64,000 nucleotides of DNA from Ignavibacteriaceae bacterium. Lineage in GTDB: Bacteria > Bacteroidota > Ignavibacteria > Ignavibacteriales > Ignavibacteriaceae. Below, piece after piece: positions 26,869-36,110 of the stretch (the first letter of the stretch is position 1; each line of letters starts with the position of its first letter). The position numbers and the translations under genes are program-made. A model generated the notes under the pieces. It was not told the DNA's origin. It ran no database searches and saw only the letters and a program-made list of their open reading frames with translations. Location of the stretch: contig JALNZG010000004.1 of the NCBI GenBank assembly GCA_023229425.1, forward strand, positions 62,001 through 126,000. Reading direction: 5' to 3'.

Positions 26869-27552
26869 TTATTCGGCAAGTGCGATGGAAGCCGCATAAA
26901 TATTGGCTGCTCCGTATTCTTGAAGTTTTTTACCACACTCACGGATCGTTGCTCCGGTAGTGATAACATCATCTACCAGTAAAATGTTTTTCCCACCAAT
27001 TTTATCGGCATGCTTCACAATAAATGCTTCAGACATATTCTCGGCGCGTTCATTTAAATTTTTCTTCGTCTGTGATTCGGTATATCTTTTTCTTTTTATG
27101 ATCGAATGTGAAACCTGGAATTTTGTCACCTTACTAATACCCTTTGCAATGTAAAACGATTGATTAAATCCTCTTTCGGCTTTCTTTAATGAATGAAGCG
27201 GAACTGGAAGAATGATATCAACTTTCCAGCCGGGTTTATTTTTCAAAAGTGAATTACCAAGCATTTTGCCAAGTTCAACGGCTAATAAAAATTTTTTCTG
27301 ATATTTGATTTGGTGAATTACTTGTTGCAAGGGAGAATCCTTCACAAAAACTAAAAGAGGATAAAAATCAGAAATGACTTTGGATTCGGAAAATTTTCTT
27401 TCGTATTCAAATTGAAGTAATTGTTCATCTGTAGATACGAAAGTATTTCGGCAATCTTCGCAAATAAGTTTTTCAATTAGCGAGAGTTTCTTTTGGCACG
27501 CAGGACAGAATCGAGGGAGAATGAAATCAAATATGGCGAAAAGCAGTTTCAT
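26869..27552 (-). CDS. ComF-family phosphoribosyltransferase-like protein
   Basis: This 227-residue protein has an N-terminal double zinc finger (FCPACQKK and ICEDCRN, residues about 15-36) and a C-terminal PRTase domain. Its PRPP-binding loop is ILLVDDVITTGATIREC (about 189-205). ComF/GntX proteins are needed for DNA uptake in naturally competent bacteria, with a proposed cytosolic role in handling incoming single strands. It is last in a minus-strand set after surE and a VWA-like gene (6-bp gap). Competence in this organism cannot be judged from the window. Confidence 0.88.
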   Translation of the reverse strand: MKLLFAIFDFILPRFCPACQKKLSLIEKLICEDCRNTFVSTDEQLLQFEYERKFSESKVISDFYPLLVFVKDSPLQQVIHQIKYQKKFLLAVELGKMLGNSLLKNKPGWKVDIILPVPLHSLKKAERGFNQSFYIAKGISKVTKFQVSHSIIKRKRYTESQTKKNLNERAENMSEAFIVKHADKIGGKNILLVDDVITTGATIRECGKKLQEYGAANIYAASIALAE

Positions 27553-27558
27553 TACAGC

Positions 27559-29679
27559 TTACAACAGACCTTCTCGTTTCCGCAAAAACCATTCGGCAGC
27601 AAATAATAAAATAATAAGCGCAAGCATTAACTCACTTGACCAAAGCCTGTATTCATTAACTTCAATTTTATTTTTGCTTGAATTTTTACTGATCTCATTT
27701 AGCTTAACAAATAGATTAACATATGAATTATAAAAGAATTTCCCTTTGGTTTCTTTTGCTAAAAGTTTTAGTAAATCGCTATTCATGGTTGTATTCTGAA
27801 GTTCATAATCAATATCACCGACTGAAAATCTACCGTTATCTTTCCCGAGCGATTTATGATCAAGAAAAGCTTCTCCCGAAAAAGTATAATCACCTTTTCC
27901 AATTTCTGTAATTTCTCCTTCGTATAAACCGCTTCCAATATTGGAAAAAGAAACCGAAATTTCATTCTCATTATTTATCACCGAACACTTGATTTCTGCA
28001 TCATTTACTACGTGGAAAGCTTCATCATAAACTTCCGAAGTAATATAAATCTTTTCTCCAGCTGAATAAAACTTCTTATTAGTTGAAATAGTCACTTGCT
28101 TTTTTTGCTCAACAGCGTGAAGCCATTTTGTTCCGTTTGATAAAAAGCGGTCGAATAAATCCAGTTGTGCGGTGGCTTTTTGCAGTTTCCATTTCCAGAT
28201 ATCAGCGGCTAAAACAGCAATCGCGCGCTTGCCGCCGATTCGTTTGGAAAGAATTAAAGGCGAGTTCAGCGCAATATTGTTAATCCTTGTTTTTGCAAGA
28301 ACTTCGCTTTCGGGCTTTGCGGTGAGCTCCCAATTCGGTTTGTAAACAGGCGGAAGGTTGTTCCATTGTTCAAGAATATTTTTCCCGCTGAATTGCAGCA
28401 AAGGATTTCGAAGAGTTGCATCCTCTATTACCGGTTGCGCTTCAACTACCGATTTATCGGTTCGAGTAAAACCAAAAGGCAATTCATTTTGCAGAATTCG
28501 CAGCTTAACCGGATCAACCGAAGAAGTTAATAGAAAAAAATATGGAAGACTTTTTTCTTTAATAAGTTTTGTAACTTTTTCTACTAATTGATTGGACGTT
28601 TGCGAAGAAGGAAAATTTACAAGATAAAGAACATCCGCTTTATCAAGAGCATTATCCGGTAATTTCTTTTCGAGAAACTGCGATGAAGTTATTTGCGTAA
28701 ATGATTGAACAAAATTGTTCGTATCCGCTTGCAAAGAATTTTTTATAAATGTTACATCTACTGATGGAGCACCCGCAATGAGAACAATCGAAAACTTACT
28801 ATCCAAAACTTTTACAAATAGAGATTGCCTGTTGTTTTCAATTGAATATTCATTTGGCAAAGAAGAAAGAACGAATGAAATTTTCTTCTCACCGGGAGAT
28901 TTTGGCTTATATAAAAATTCAATGTTCTGAAGTTCATTTTCAGTAAATGAAATTTCCTTCGCTTCAAAGAGTGAATTATCTTCTAAAATTGAAAGTGTCG
29001 TTTTTGCTCCGTTGAAACCATGCTGTAAAACAGAGAGGATAAACGGTGTACTTGTTCCGGTATAAAGAAATTCGTTGTGAAGAATATTTTGAATTGAAAT
29101 ATCTTTTTTTGTAGTTGAATCACCAACTCCGATGGTAAAAACCGGTACGTTAAGCTTTTCAGCTTGATATTGCGGGCTTGTTCCTTCATTAATAATGCCG
29201 TCGCTTACAATGGTTATGGAGGCGATATTTTCTTCTTTTTGTAATGAAGAAAATATTTTCGAGAAATTTGTTGCCGGTTCGTTAAATAAAAATTTTGCAG
29301 AATCGGATTTCAACTCTTGAGAAATATTGCTTCCGAAAGAAAATAATTTAAAAAAATTAATGGGAAGTTTTTTTATTTCTTTTAAAAGATTATCTGAAAT
29401 GAACGGAGACTTATCTTCGAATTGTTTTAACGATTTTGAATTATCAACAAAAAAATAATGCACCGGTTGGATGATTTTTTTCTTTTCAATTTTAAGAAGC
29501 GGTTCAAAAATTAACAGAAAGAGCAAAACCAAAGCAAGAATTCTTAACAACGTTAGGAGAATTTTTTTCTGCCGGGAAATTTCAGGAACAGTAATCCGGT
29601 ACACAAAAATGGCATATCCGGCAAGCAGCAAAGCAAACCCAACAAGAAGGAACCAATTAATCTGAAATGAAATATTCAT
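27559..29679 (-). CDS. Large membrane protein with VWA-like domain
   Basis: This 706-residue protein begins with two membrane helices (LVGFALLLAGYAIFVYRI and LLTLLRILALVLLFLLIFE). A VWA-like region follows (HYFFVDNSKSLKQFED, residues about 73-90; ASITIVSDGIINEG near 155; VPVFTIGVGDST). A long extracytoplasmic beta-rich part follows, and the last membrane helix is SELMLALIILLFAAEWFL near the C-terminus. The MIDAS is altered: DNSKS keeps DxSxS in form. The layout resembles the BatA-like/DUF4159-type membrane proteins found near MoxR-Bat systems, here unlinked from that operon. Its function is unknown. Confidence 0.65.
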   Translation of the reverse strand: MNISFQINWFLLVGFALLLAGYAIFVYRITVPEISRQKKILLTLLRILALVLLFLLIFEPLLKIEKKKIIQPVHYFFVDNSKSLKQFEDKSPFISDNLLKEIKKLPINFFKLFSFGSNISQELKSDSAKFLFNEPATNFSKIFSSLQKEENIASITIVSDGIINEGTSPQYQAEKLNVPVFTIGVGDSTTKKDISIQNILHNEFLYTGTSTPFILSVLQHGFNGAKTTLSILEDNSLFEAKEISFTENELQNIEFLYKPKSPGEKKISFVLSSLPNEYSIENNRQSLFVKVLDSKFSIVLIAGAPSVDVTFIKNSLQADTNNFVQSFTQITSSQFLEKKLPDNALDKADVLYLVNFPSSQTSNQLVEKVTKLIKEKSLPYFFLLTSSVDPVKLRILQNELPFGFTRTDKSVVEAQPVIEDATLRNPLLQFSGKNILEQWNNLPPVYKPNWELTAKPESEVLAKTRINNIALNSPLILSKRIGGKRAIAVLAADIWKWKLQKATAQLDLFDRFLSNGTKWLHAVEQKKQVTISTNKKFYSAGEKIYITSEVYDEAFHVVNDAEIKCSVINNENEISVSFSNIGSGLYEGEITEIGKGDYTFSGEAFLDHKSLGKDNGRFSVGDIDYELQNTTMNSDLLKLLAKETKGKFFYNSYVNLFVKLNEISKNSSKNKIEVNEYRLWSSELMLALIILLFAAEWFLRKREGLL

Positions 29680-29709
29680 TATGCGTTAAATCTAAAAAGT
29701 GAAAACAGA

Positions 29710-30474
29710 TTAAAGCAGAGAATCAATTTTCCACCCGCTCATTTCGTTATATGTTTCATGATCAGTTAAATCAAAATGAATCGGTGTAACTGAAACATAA
29801 TTTTGTTTAACCGCAAATTGGTCTAAAGATAGATCGTCATCTGTTTCAATAAAGTCTCCGGTGAGCCAAAAATATTCTTTCCCGTAAGGATCAATTCTTT
29901 TTTCATAGACATCATCCCATTTTGATTTTCCTTGTTTCGTCAAGTACATCCCTTTTATTTCGGTGGCGGGTAAGTCGGGAACATTCACATTAAGCAGGGT
30001 TCCTTTTTTCAATCCTTTTTCTCCGATCAATAAAACAAGTTTTTTGGCGGTTTCGCAAGCTGTGGCAAAGTTGGAAACGCTGTGGCTTGTAACGGAAATT
30101 GCAATTGCCGGGATATCCATTATCGCCGCTTCCCTTGCGGCTGAAACAGTTCCTGAATATATTACACTTGTTGCGGTATTTGAGCCGTGGTTAATGCCGG
30201 AGACAACAATATCGGGAAGAAAACCGAGAATATTTCTCACACCCATTTTTACACAATCGGCAGGTGTTCCATCGACTGCATAACCGAAAAAATCTCCGTC
30301 TTTATAAAATTTTATAACTCGTAAAGGATGCATCATCGTTATTGCATGTCCGACTGCGCTTTGCTCGCTCAGCGGCGCTACAACTGTAACTTCACCGATT
30401 TCTTTTAAAGCATTGTATAAATGAAAAATTCCGAGTGAATCAATTCCGTCATCATTTGAAATGAGAATTTTCAA
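29710..30474 (-). CDS. surE: 5'/3'-nucleotidase SurE
   Basis: This 254-residue survival protein dephosphorylates nucleoside monophosphates. It starts KILISNDDGIDSLG with the metal-binding DD pair. It continues with PLSEQSAVGHAITM, GTPADCVKMGV and VSGINHGSNTATSVIYSGTV (conserved Asn and Ser). The start chosen is the TTG at 30474-30472, preceded by aaaagga at a good distance. A frame extension to 30552 would add 26 residues that no SurE has. It heads a minus-strand set (30-bp gap to the VWA-like gene) and is divergent from pgeF. Confidence 0.94.
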   Translation of the reverse strand: MKILISNDDGIDSLGIFHLYNALKEIGEVTVVAPLSEQSAVGHAITMMHPLRVIKFYKDGDFFGYAVDGTPADCVKMGVRNILGFLPDIVVSGINHGSNTATSVIYSGTVSAAREAAIMDIPAIAISVTSHSVSNFATACETAKKLVLLIGEKGLKKGTLLNVNVPDLPATEIKGMYLTKQGKSKWDDVYEKRIDPYGKEYFWLTGDFIETDDDLSLDQFAVKQNYVSVTPIHFDLTDHETYNEMSGWKIDSLL

Positions 30475-30604
30475 AAATTTATCCTTTTCTTTTACTATTA
30501 ATGATTGTCGAGGAAATATTTTAATATCTTTGGAAAAGAAAATTAAAAGCATATTAGATTTTCTTCCCTAAAATAAAGTATTTCTTTTATTCTAACTAAC
30601 TTTT

Positions 30605-31336
30605 ATGGTCATACTCAAATCTCTCGTATTAAACGGCTGCCAAAATATTATTTTCGGATTGGCGGCAAAAATTGATGGACAAGCAAATTCTCCGTTTGGT
30701 TTTAATCTTTCTTTAACTGTGGGCGATGATAACGAGAGAGTAGAAACGGATAGGCAAAGGTTTTATAAATCGCTTGGTTTGGAAAACAGGGTTGCTACAC
30801 AAAATCAAATTCACGGAGACAGAATTATTTTTGTTGATAAGCCCAGCAATCAAGGCGAAAGCGATGCAATGATATCTGATAAACCTAATCTTGGTTTGGC
30901 AATTAGTACCGCAGATTGCACCTCCATTTTTCTTTTTGAACCCAAAAGAAAAATTATTGCAGGAGTGCATTCGGGGTGGCTTGGTACATCGCTTAAAATT
31001 TTGGGAAAAACAATCCTTAAACTTGAAGAAGAATGTAAAGCAGATCCGAAAGAAATTATAGCGTATTTAGGACCTTCAATCAGTCAAAAAAATTATGAAG
31101 TTGGTGAGGAAGTTGCCCGAAATTTTGATGAAAAATATTTATTGCCGAATGGTGAAAAATTCCTTCTCGACGTCGCTAAAATTAATTATGACATTTTGCG
31201 TAAATTTGAAGTGCGGAAAGAAAATATTCAGCTTTCCACACTATGCAGTTTTGAATGGAGTTTTTTATTCCATTCCTACAGAAGAGACGGCAAGTTATCC
31301 GGCAGAACGCTCGGCGTGCTAGCGATGAAAGGTTAA
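30605..31336 (+). CDS. pgeF: Peptidoglycan editing factor PgeF (laccase-domain, YfiH family)
   Basis: This 243-residue protein is of the multicopper-polyphenol-oxidase/DUF152 family. The zinc-site residues are visible in NQIHGDRI, STADCTSIFLF and AGVHSGWLG. The ending SYRRDGKLSGRTLGVLAMKG is also typical. PgeF removes wrongly inserted L-Ser from peptidoglycan precursors, and related enzymes act on purine nucleosides. It is followed after 3 bp by the EamA carrier gene. Confidence 0.92.
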   Translation: MVILKSLVLNGCQNIIFGLAAKIDGQANSPFGFNLSLTVGDDNERVETDRQRFYKSLGLENRVATQNQIHGDRIIFVDKPSNQGESDAMISDKPNLGLAISTADCTSIFLFEPKRKIIAGVHSGWLGTSLKILGKTILKLEEECKADPKEIIAYLGPSISQKNYEVGEEVARNFDEKYLLPNGEKFLLDVAKINYDILRKFEVRKENIQLSTLCSFEWSFLFHSYRRDGKLSGRTLGVLAMKG

Positions 31337-31339
31337 TGA

Positions 31340-32239
31340 TTGGATTCTAATTTAAAAATAGCTTCAAATTATATTTTAATTTGCTTGATCTGGGGCTCAA
31401 CCTGGTTTGCAATTAGGCTTGGCTTGGACTCGCTTACGCCCCTTATTTCTGCGGGTTTGCGGTTTTCGATAGCCGCTATTGTTATTTATATCATCATGCA
31501 GATCCGTTCGATCTCCATTCAGCAGGATAAAATTTCCATGCGGCTCTATTATTTCATGGGAGTTTTTTCATTTATTTTACCGTTTGGATTAGTCTATTGG
31601 GGAGAGCAATTTATTCCTTCGGGATTGGCTGCTGTGTTGTTTGCAGTTTATCCTTTTTTTGTTGCGCTGTTCACACGGATTTTTATTCCGGAAGAAAAAA
31701 TAGGATTAATAAAAATTTTTGGAATGATTTTCGGTTTTTCCGGTATTGTTATTATTTTCTCTCAAAATATTTTCACGATTGGGATGGACTATTTTCTTGG
31801 GATGTTGGCGGTTTTGGTTAGCGGATTACTGCAATCAACTATTGCTGTTTCCATTAAAAAATATGGACAGCATTTACACGCTCTCTCGATGAACTTAATT
31901 CCAATGGCGATAGCCGGAGTAGGAATGCTTCTGCTTGGAGTTTTATTTGAAGATACTTCTTCACTGAAGTTTGATACCAAAGCCATTGCATCTGTCTTTT
32001 ATCTTGGAATAATAGGCAGCGTGGTTACTTTTACCGCATATTATTGGTTGTTGAAAAGAATAAACATTATTTTACTTTCGTTAACAGCGTTTATTACTCC
32101 TATTATTGCATTGTTAATTGGCTGGATCTTCCTAGATGAAACGCTGATGCCCAATCAAATTTTCGGAAGTTTTTTTGTGTTAACCGGCTTGTTGATCGCG
32201 AACTTATCAAGTTTGAAACAAAAAATTATGAAGAAATAA
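31340..32239 (+). CDS. EamA/DMT-family transporter
   Basis: This 299-residue protein has ten predicted membrane helices in two EamA repeats, the first opening with LICLIWGSTWFAIRLGLD and the second beginning near residue 150. Typical family motifs are GLVYWGEQFIPSGLAAVLFA and a C-terminal ITPIIALLIGWIFLDE. Members export amino acids, metabolites or drugs; the substrate is unknown. It starts with TTG because the nearby ATG at 31336 leads at once to a stop in another frame. Confidence 0.85.
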   Translation: MDSNLKIASNYILICLIWGSTWFAIRLGLDSLTPLISAGLRFSIAAIVIYIIMQIRSISIQQDKISMRLYYFMGVFSFILPFGLVYWGEQFIPSGLAAVLFAVYPFFVALFTRIFIPEEKIGLIKIFGMIFGFSGIVIIFSQNIFTIGMDYFLGMLAVLVSGLLQSTIAVSIKKYGQHLHALSMNLIPMAIAGVGMLLLGVLFEDTSSLKFDTKAIASVFYLGIIGSVVTFTAYYWLLKRINIILLSLTAFITPIIALLIGWIFLDETLMPNQIFGSFFVLTGLLIANLSSLKQKIMKK

Positions 32240-32246
32240 ATACAGT

Positions 32247-32639
32247 ATGCTAAACATTATCAGAATTAAAAAAGCATCCTTTTACGGATACCACGGAGTT
32301 TTTCAACAAGAACAAAATATCGGCGGCAAGTTTGAAGCCGACGTTGATCTGTACACTAATTTTGCCCACGCTGCTACAACAGATAAGCTGCAGGAGACAA
32401 TAAACTATGAGCAAGTTTATAACGTTATGAGTAATCTTGCATTACGGAAAAAGTTTTATTTGATTGAAGCTTTAACTAATGCAATGGTTGATGAATTATT
32501 TCGAACTTTTCCTTCTGTTCATAAGATTGCGTTGCGCGTTAGGAAAAATAATCCACCGATTGGCGGAGTTGTCGATTCTGTTGAAGTTGAAGTTGTAAAA
32601 ACCCGCGATGAGTGGAATGAAAGTGTTGAGAAATTGTAA
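32247..32639 (+). CDS. folB: Dihydroneopterin aldolase
   Basis: This 130-residue enzyme of folate synthesis converts dihydroneopterin to 6-hydroxymethyl-dihydropterin and glycolaldehyde. Family marks are FYGYHGVFQQEQNIGGKFEA near the start (Tyr and Glu of the pterin site), the strand TINYEQVYNVM, LIEALTNAMV and the late VRKNNPPIGG with the catalytic Lys. It overlaps folK by one base, so the two consecutive pathway steps are coupled. Confidence 0.93.
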   Translation: MLNIIRIKKASFYGYHGVFQQEQNIGGKFEADVDLYTNFAHAATTDKLQETINYEQVYNVMSNLALRKKFYLIEALTNAMVDELFRTFPSVHKIALRVRKNNPPIGGVVDSVEVEVVKTRDEWNESVEKL

Positions 32640-33178
32640 TGGATGGAGCGAAAAAGCATATTAGCTATATCGGATTAGGTTCAAATCTTGACGATAGATT
32701 TTCTTATTTGCAAAAAGCGGTTGAACTTATTGAACAATCTTCTCTTTGCCGTATAATAAAAATTTCGTCGGTTTATGAAACCAAACCGTTCGGAATAAAA
32801 GATCAAGGGAATTTTCTTAATTGCGTTATTGCAATTGAAACTGGATTTGAACTTCATACTCTTCTGGATTTTCTTAAAGGAATTGAACAGCAGCTTGGCA
32901 GAAAAAAAAGGGAGAAGTGGGAATGCAGGGAAATTGACTTAGACATTTTATTTTTCGATGACCTCGTTTATTCCGATAAAAGAGTAACGGTTCCACATCC
33001 TTATATTCCGGTAAGGGATTTTGTTCTCGTTCCACTTTGTGAAATTGCCCCCGGTTTTTTTCATCCCGGGTCAAAAAAAAGTATTTGTGATATTGTGTTG
33101 CCAGAAAATGAACAATATGTTATAAATGTTTTTTCATCTCCAAACAGTTTAAAGGAATCTTATGGCGTTGCCAAGTGA
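32639..33178 (+). CDS. folK: 2-amino-4-hydroxy-6-hydroxymethyldihydropteridine diphosphokinase
   Basis: This 179-residue HPPK transfers pyrophosphate from ATP to hydroxymethyl-dihydropterin, the step after FolB. Visible motifs are YIGLGSNLDDR at the start, SSVYETKPFG, FLNCVIAIET, and the signature CREIDLDILFFDD followed by VPHPYIPVRDFVLVPL. The length is normal. Its 3' end overlaps the deoxynucleoside kinase gene by 17 bp. Confidence 0.95.
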   Translation: MDGAKKHISYIGLGSNLDDRFSYLQKAVELIEQSSLCRIIKISSVYETKPFGIKDQGNFLNCVIAIETGFELHTLLDFLKGIEQQLGRKKREKWECREIDLDILFFDDLVYSDKRVTVPHPYIPVRDFVLVPLCEIAPGFFHPGSKKSICDIVLPENEQYVINVFSSPNSLKESYGVAK

Positions 33179-33827
33179 TAAAGTTGTCCGGTACATAGCA
33201 GTTGAAGGCGCAATCGGCGCAGGAAAAACTTCCCTTGCAGTAAAATTAAAAGAACGACTTAACGCACAGCTAATTGTTGAGCAGTTCGAAGTAAATCCTT
33301 TTTTGGAAAAATTTTACAATGAACGGAATCGTTATGCATTCCAGACGCAAATGTTTTTTTTAGTGAACCGTTACAAACAGCAGCAAGCACTTCATCAAGA
33401 AAATTTGTTTTCCGAATTTATTGTTGCCGATTATATTTTTGAGAAAGATAAAATATTTGCTTATCTCAATCTTTCCGGCGAAGAATTAAAATTGTATGAG
33501 TCGGTGTTCCCCCTTTTATTTAAAAATCTTCGCCAGCCGGATTTGGTCGTCTATTTGCAATCGAGCGTTGACCGCTTAATGTACAATATAAAAAAACGGA
33601 GCAGGCAAATTGAGCGCAACATAACCAGGAATTATATTGAAGAATTGAGTGAAGCCTACAACGATTTTTTCTTCCGGTATGCTACGACACCTCTGTTAAT
33701 TGTAAACACAACCGAAATGGATTTTGTAAATAGTCAGAAAGATTTTGAAGAATTATTTCAGGCGATATTCAGGGCCGACAGAGGATTCACTGAGTATTTT
33801 CAACCTGAAGCGAAAAGGATTTTATAA
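33162..33827 (+). CDS. Deoxynucleoside kinase (dNK family)
   Basis: This 221-residue protein has the P-loop GAIGAGKTS (residues about 16-24), the FQTQMFFLVNRY segment with substrate-binding Gln, ADYIFEKDKIFA with the DR(S)-like region, and the arginine-rich LID KKRSRQIERN. These features fit the dGK/dCK/dAK group that phosphorylates deoxynucleosides for salvage. The exact base preference is not readable. The start overlaps folK by 17 bp, and the stop overlaps the next ATG by one base. Confidence 0.88.
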   Translation: MALPSDKVVRYIAVEGAIGAGKTSLAVKLKERLNAQLIVEQFEVNPFLEKFYNERNRYAFQTQMFFLVNRYKQQQALHQENLFSEFIVADYIFEKDKIFAYLNLSGEELKLYESVFPLLFKNLRQPDLVVYLQSSVDRLMYNIKKRSRQIERNITRNYIEELSEAYNDFFFRYATTPLLIVNTTEMDFVNSQKDFEELFQAIFRADRGFTEYFQPEAKRIL

Positions 33828-34030
33828 TGTTTATTAAACTTATCATTTATGCATTGCTCATCTATTTTTCTTTGAAGATTATTCGTTTTGTACGCGCAAT
33901 CTCTTCTTCAACTATTGCAAAAAAAAGAGAGAACGAATCTCAAAAAAGATCTTATAATGAAAAAGATGTTATTGATATAGATTTTAAAGAAATCAAAGAT
34001 GATAAGAAAACCGTTGAAGATGATCAGTAG
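33827..34030 (+). CDS. Small single-helix membrane protein
   Basis: This 67-residue protein has one N-terminal membrane helix (LIIYALLIYFSLKIIRFVRA) and a charged cytoplasmic tail (KKRENESQKRSYNEKD, IDFKEIKDD). It resembles short DUF4834-like proteins seen near nucleoside kinase and glycosyltransferase genes in Bacteroidota. It starts on the stop of the kinase gene and ends 9 bp before the glycosyltransferase, so it is clearly within the operon. Function unknown. Confidence 0.7.
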   Translation: MFIKLIIYALLIYFSLKIIRFVRAISSSTIAKKRENESQKRSYNEKDVIDIDFKEIKDDKKTVEDDQ

Positions 34031-34039
34031 TTATTTATA

Positions 34040-35110
34040 ATGAAAAATATATTATACTCTTTATTAAAAAAGTTTTGGGGATTGAAAGAAAATTACAGCT
34101 ATGAGGTTGGCCAACCGAAGAAAATTCTTGTCGTTCGTCAACATAATCAGCTTGGAGATTTACTTGCAAGCGTTTCGGTTTTTCGAGCCTTAAAAGAAAA
34201 ATTCCCTTCGGCGAAAGTAGCAGTAATCGTTAGTCCCACAAACAAAAATGCTTTGCACAAAAGTAAATTTATTGATGAACTCTTTGTGTTTGATAAAAGT
34301 AAAATATTTTCTTTTGATTACATAAAAAAAATGATTCATTTTTTGAGAAAAGATTATGACCTTGCGATTGTTCCCGTAACGGTTTCTATTTCCTTTACGA
34401 GCAATTTGCTTTGTAGAGTTGCTAACGCTAAAATTAGAATTGGTCCTAATTCGTTGAGCGGTAAAGAAAATCTTTCGGCATTTTTTTTTGATAGAAGAAT
34501 TAATCTGGATTGGAAAAAATATCCGGATGCAAATGTCTCGGATTTTAGTCTCGACCTCCTCCGACCGTTTGGTATCTCAACTAATGACTTTGGCTCTGAG
34601 ATTTGCTATGATGAAAAAGACGAGCAGGACGCAAAAGAATTTCTTCAATCATATACGCGAAAGAGGGGGAAGATCATCGGGCTTCATGTTGGAGCCGGAA
34701 AACCACCTAACCGTTGGTCTTTTGAGAATTTTATTGCATTAATAAATCTTTTAGAAGAAAATTATCAACCGGCAATTTATCTTACCGGATGGCCGGATGA
34801 TTTGGAAATAATTGAAATAATTCAGCACAATGTTTCTTCTGAAACAAAGTTATTTTGGAATAAAGGTATTCCCGAAGTAGCAGCGCTAATTGCAAAGAGT
34901 GATCTGTTTATAACAAACGATACCGGCATAATGCATGTTGCCGGAACTACTCCAACGCCTCAAATATCGATCTTCGGACCGACTAATCCGTTTAATTGGG
35001 CTCCGATCGGGGAGCAAAAATATTTTCTGCGTAAGTCAGATCTTATTAATGATGTAACGGTGGAAGAAGTATTTTCGTTGTGTAAAATTCTTTTAGCCGA
35101 TAAAAAATAG
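34040..35110 (+). CDS. Glycosyltransferase family 9 (heptosyltransferase-like)
   Basis: This 356-residue GT-B enzyme shows the GT9 features ILVVRQHNQLGDLLASVSVFRALKEKFP (start), GLHVGAGKPPNRWSFENF (about 213-230) and the nucleotide-sugar site TNDTGIMHVAGTTPTPQISIFGPT (about 292-315). Heptosyltransferases of this family build the inner core of lipopolysaccharide; kdsB at 48740 supports LPS in this organism. The precise donor and acceptor are unknown. Confidence 0.88.
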   Translation: MKNILYSLLKKFWGLKENYSYEVGQPKKILVVRQHNQLGDLLASVSVFRALKEKFPSAKVAVIVSPTNKNALHKSKFIDELFVFDKSKIFSFDYIKKMIHFLRKDYDLAIVPVTVSISFTSNLLCRVANAKIRIGPNSLSGKENLSAFFFDRRINLDWKKYPDANVSDFSLDLLRPFGISTNDFGSEICYDEKDEQDAKEFLQSYTRKRGKIIGLHVGAGKPPNRWSFENFIALINLLEENYQPAIYLTGWPDDLEIIEIIQHNVSSETKLFWNKGIPEVAALIAKSDLFITNDTGIMHVAGTTPTPQISIFGPTNPFNWAPIGEQKYFLRKSDLINDVTVEEVFSLCKILLADKK

Positions 35111-35118
35111 TTCAGCCC

Positions 35119-36075
35119 ATGAATTTCCAACAACATAAAGCAATTCTCGATATCGGATCGAATTCCTTTCACTTTGTTATCTATCAAATTGAAAAAGATA
35201 AATCTTTCTCGGTGATTTATCGAAAAAGAATTATTTACCGACTTGCTTTACAAAAGCAAAACGGAAAATCTTTTTTATCCGAAAAAGATTTTACACAAGC
35301 GGAAAGAATTATTCTTGAGTTAATAGAAATTTCAAATTCATTTTTGTGCATGATAACAGCCACAGCAACCAGTGCGGTTCGGGAAGCAACTAACGCACAT
35401 GATTTTTTGATGCATATTAAAAAAACTACCGGAATTTCAATTGAGATTCTTTCAGGAGAAAGGGAAGCTTATTTAATTTACAAAGCCATTTTATATTCTG
35501 AGGCGAAAGTTCTTTCTAATAATATTCTTTGTCTGGATATCGGAGGGGGAAGTACGGAATTTATTCTTGGCAGCTCCGGTAAAATATTGTTCGTCGAAAG
35601 TTTAAAGCTCGGCGCAGTTCGTTTATCCTCTCGTTTTTTCCCAAATGGTGCTCTAGATCAAAATAAAATTGATGAATCACGTGTTTTCATAAGAACAGAA
35701 ATGCTGCCGGTAAGAGAAAAACTAATATCGGAAAAAGTTGATTTAGTGACGGGGAATTCCGGCACTATTCATGCTATGAAAGCTCTTGCATGGACAAATT
35801 TTGCTGAATTGAATTTAATAAATCAGGATGAGAAAACATTAACAAGGGAAGAACTAAATAAATCTGTGGAATTACTTCTTTCAAAAAAAACGATTAATGA
35901 GAGGAAAACTATTCCAGGAATTGAGCCAGATAGAGCCGATATATTACCTGCTGGAGCAATAATTCTGCAAACAATATTTTATGAGTTGAATCTTTTAGGG
36001 ATTTATCTGTCTGATTACTCATTGCGTGAGGGAAAACTTTTGGAAGTTCTTGAAAGCGATGAATCGCAATGTTGA
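35119..36075 (+). CDS. Ppx/GppA-family phosphatase
   Basis: This 318-residue protein belongs to the exopolyphosphatase/guanosine pentaphosphatase family. The ASKHA motifs are ILDIGSNSFHFVIYQ (phosphate 1), ATATSAVREATNA, LSGEREAYLIYKA, and CLDIGGGSTEFIL (phosphate 2). It has only the catalytic core, without the C-terminal HD region of E. coli Ppx. It probably acts on polyphosphate or (p)ppGpp in stress control. It lies 8 bp after the glycosyltransferase gene. Confidence 0.92.
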   Translation: MNFQQHKAILDIGSNSFHFVIYQIEKDKSFSVIYRKRIIYRLALQKQNGKSFLSEKDFTQAERIILELIEISNSFLCMITATATSAVREATNAHDFLMHIKKTTGISIEILSGEREAYLIYKAILYSEAKVLSNNILCLDIGGGSTEFILGSSGKILFVESLKLGAVRLSSRFFPNGALDQNKIDESRVFIRTEMLPVREKLISEKVDLVTGNSGTIHAMKALAWTNFAELNLINQDEKTLTREELNKSVELLLSKKTINERKTIPGIEPDRADILPAGAIILQTIFYELNLLGIYLSDYSLREGKLLEVLESDESQC

Positions 36076-36110
36076 TTTTATCATCTAATAACTAAAAAAT
36101 TGGAGAAATT

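Noticed and set aside
30475..30552. 26-residue N-terminal extension of SurE
   Set aside because: SurE proteins start at the KILISNDDG segment; the TTG at 30474 has aaaagga before it, while the extension is not family-like.
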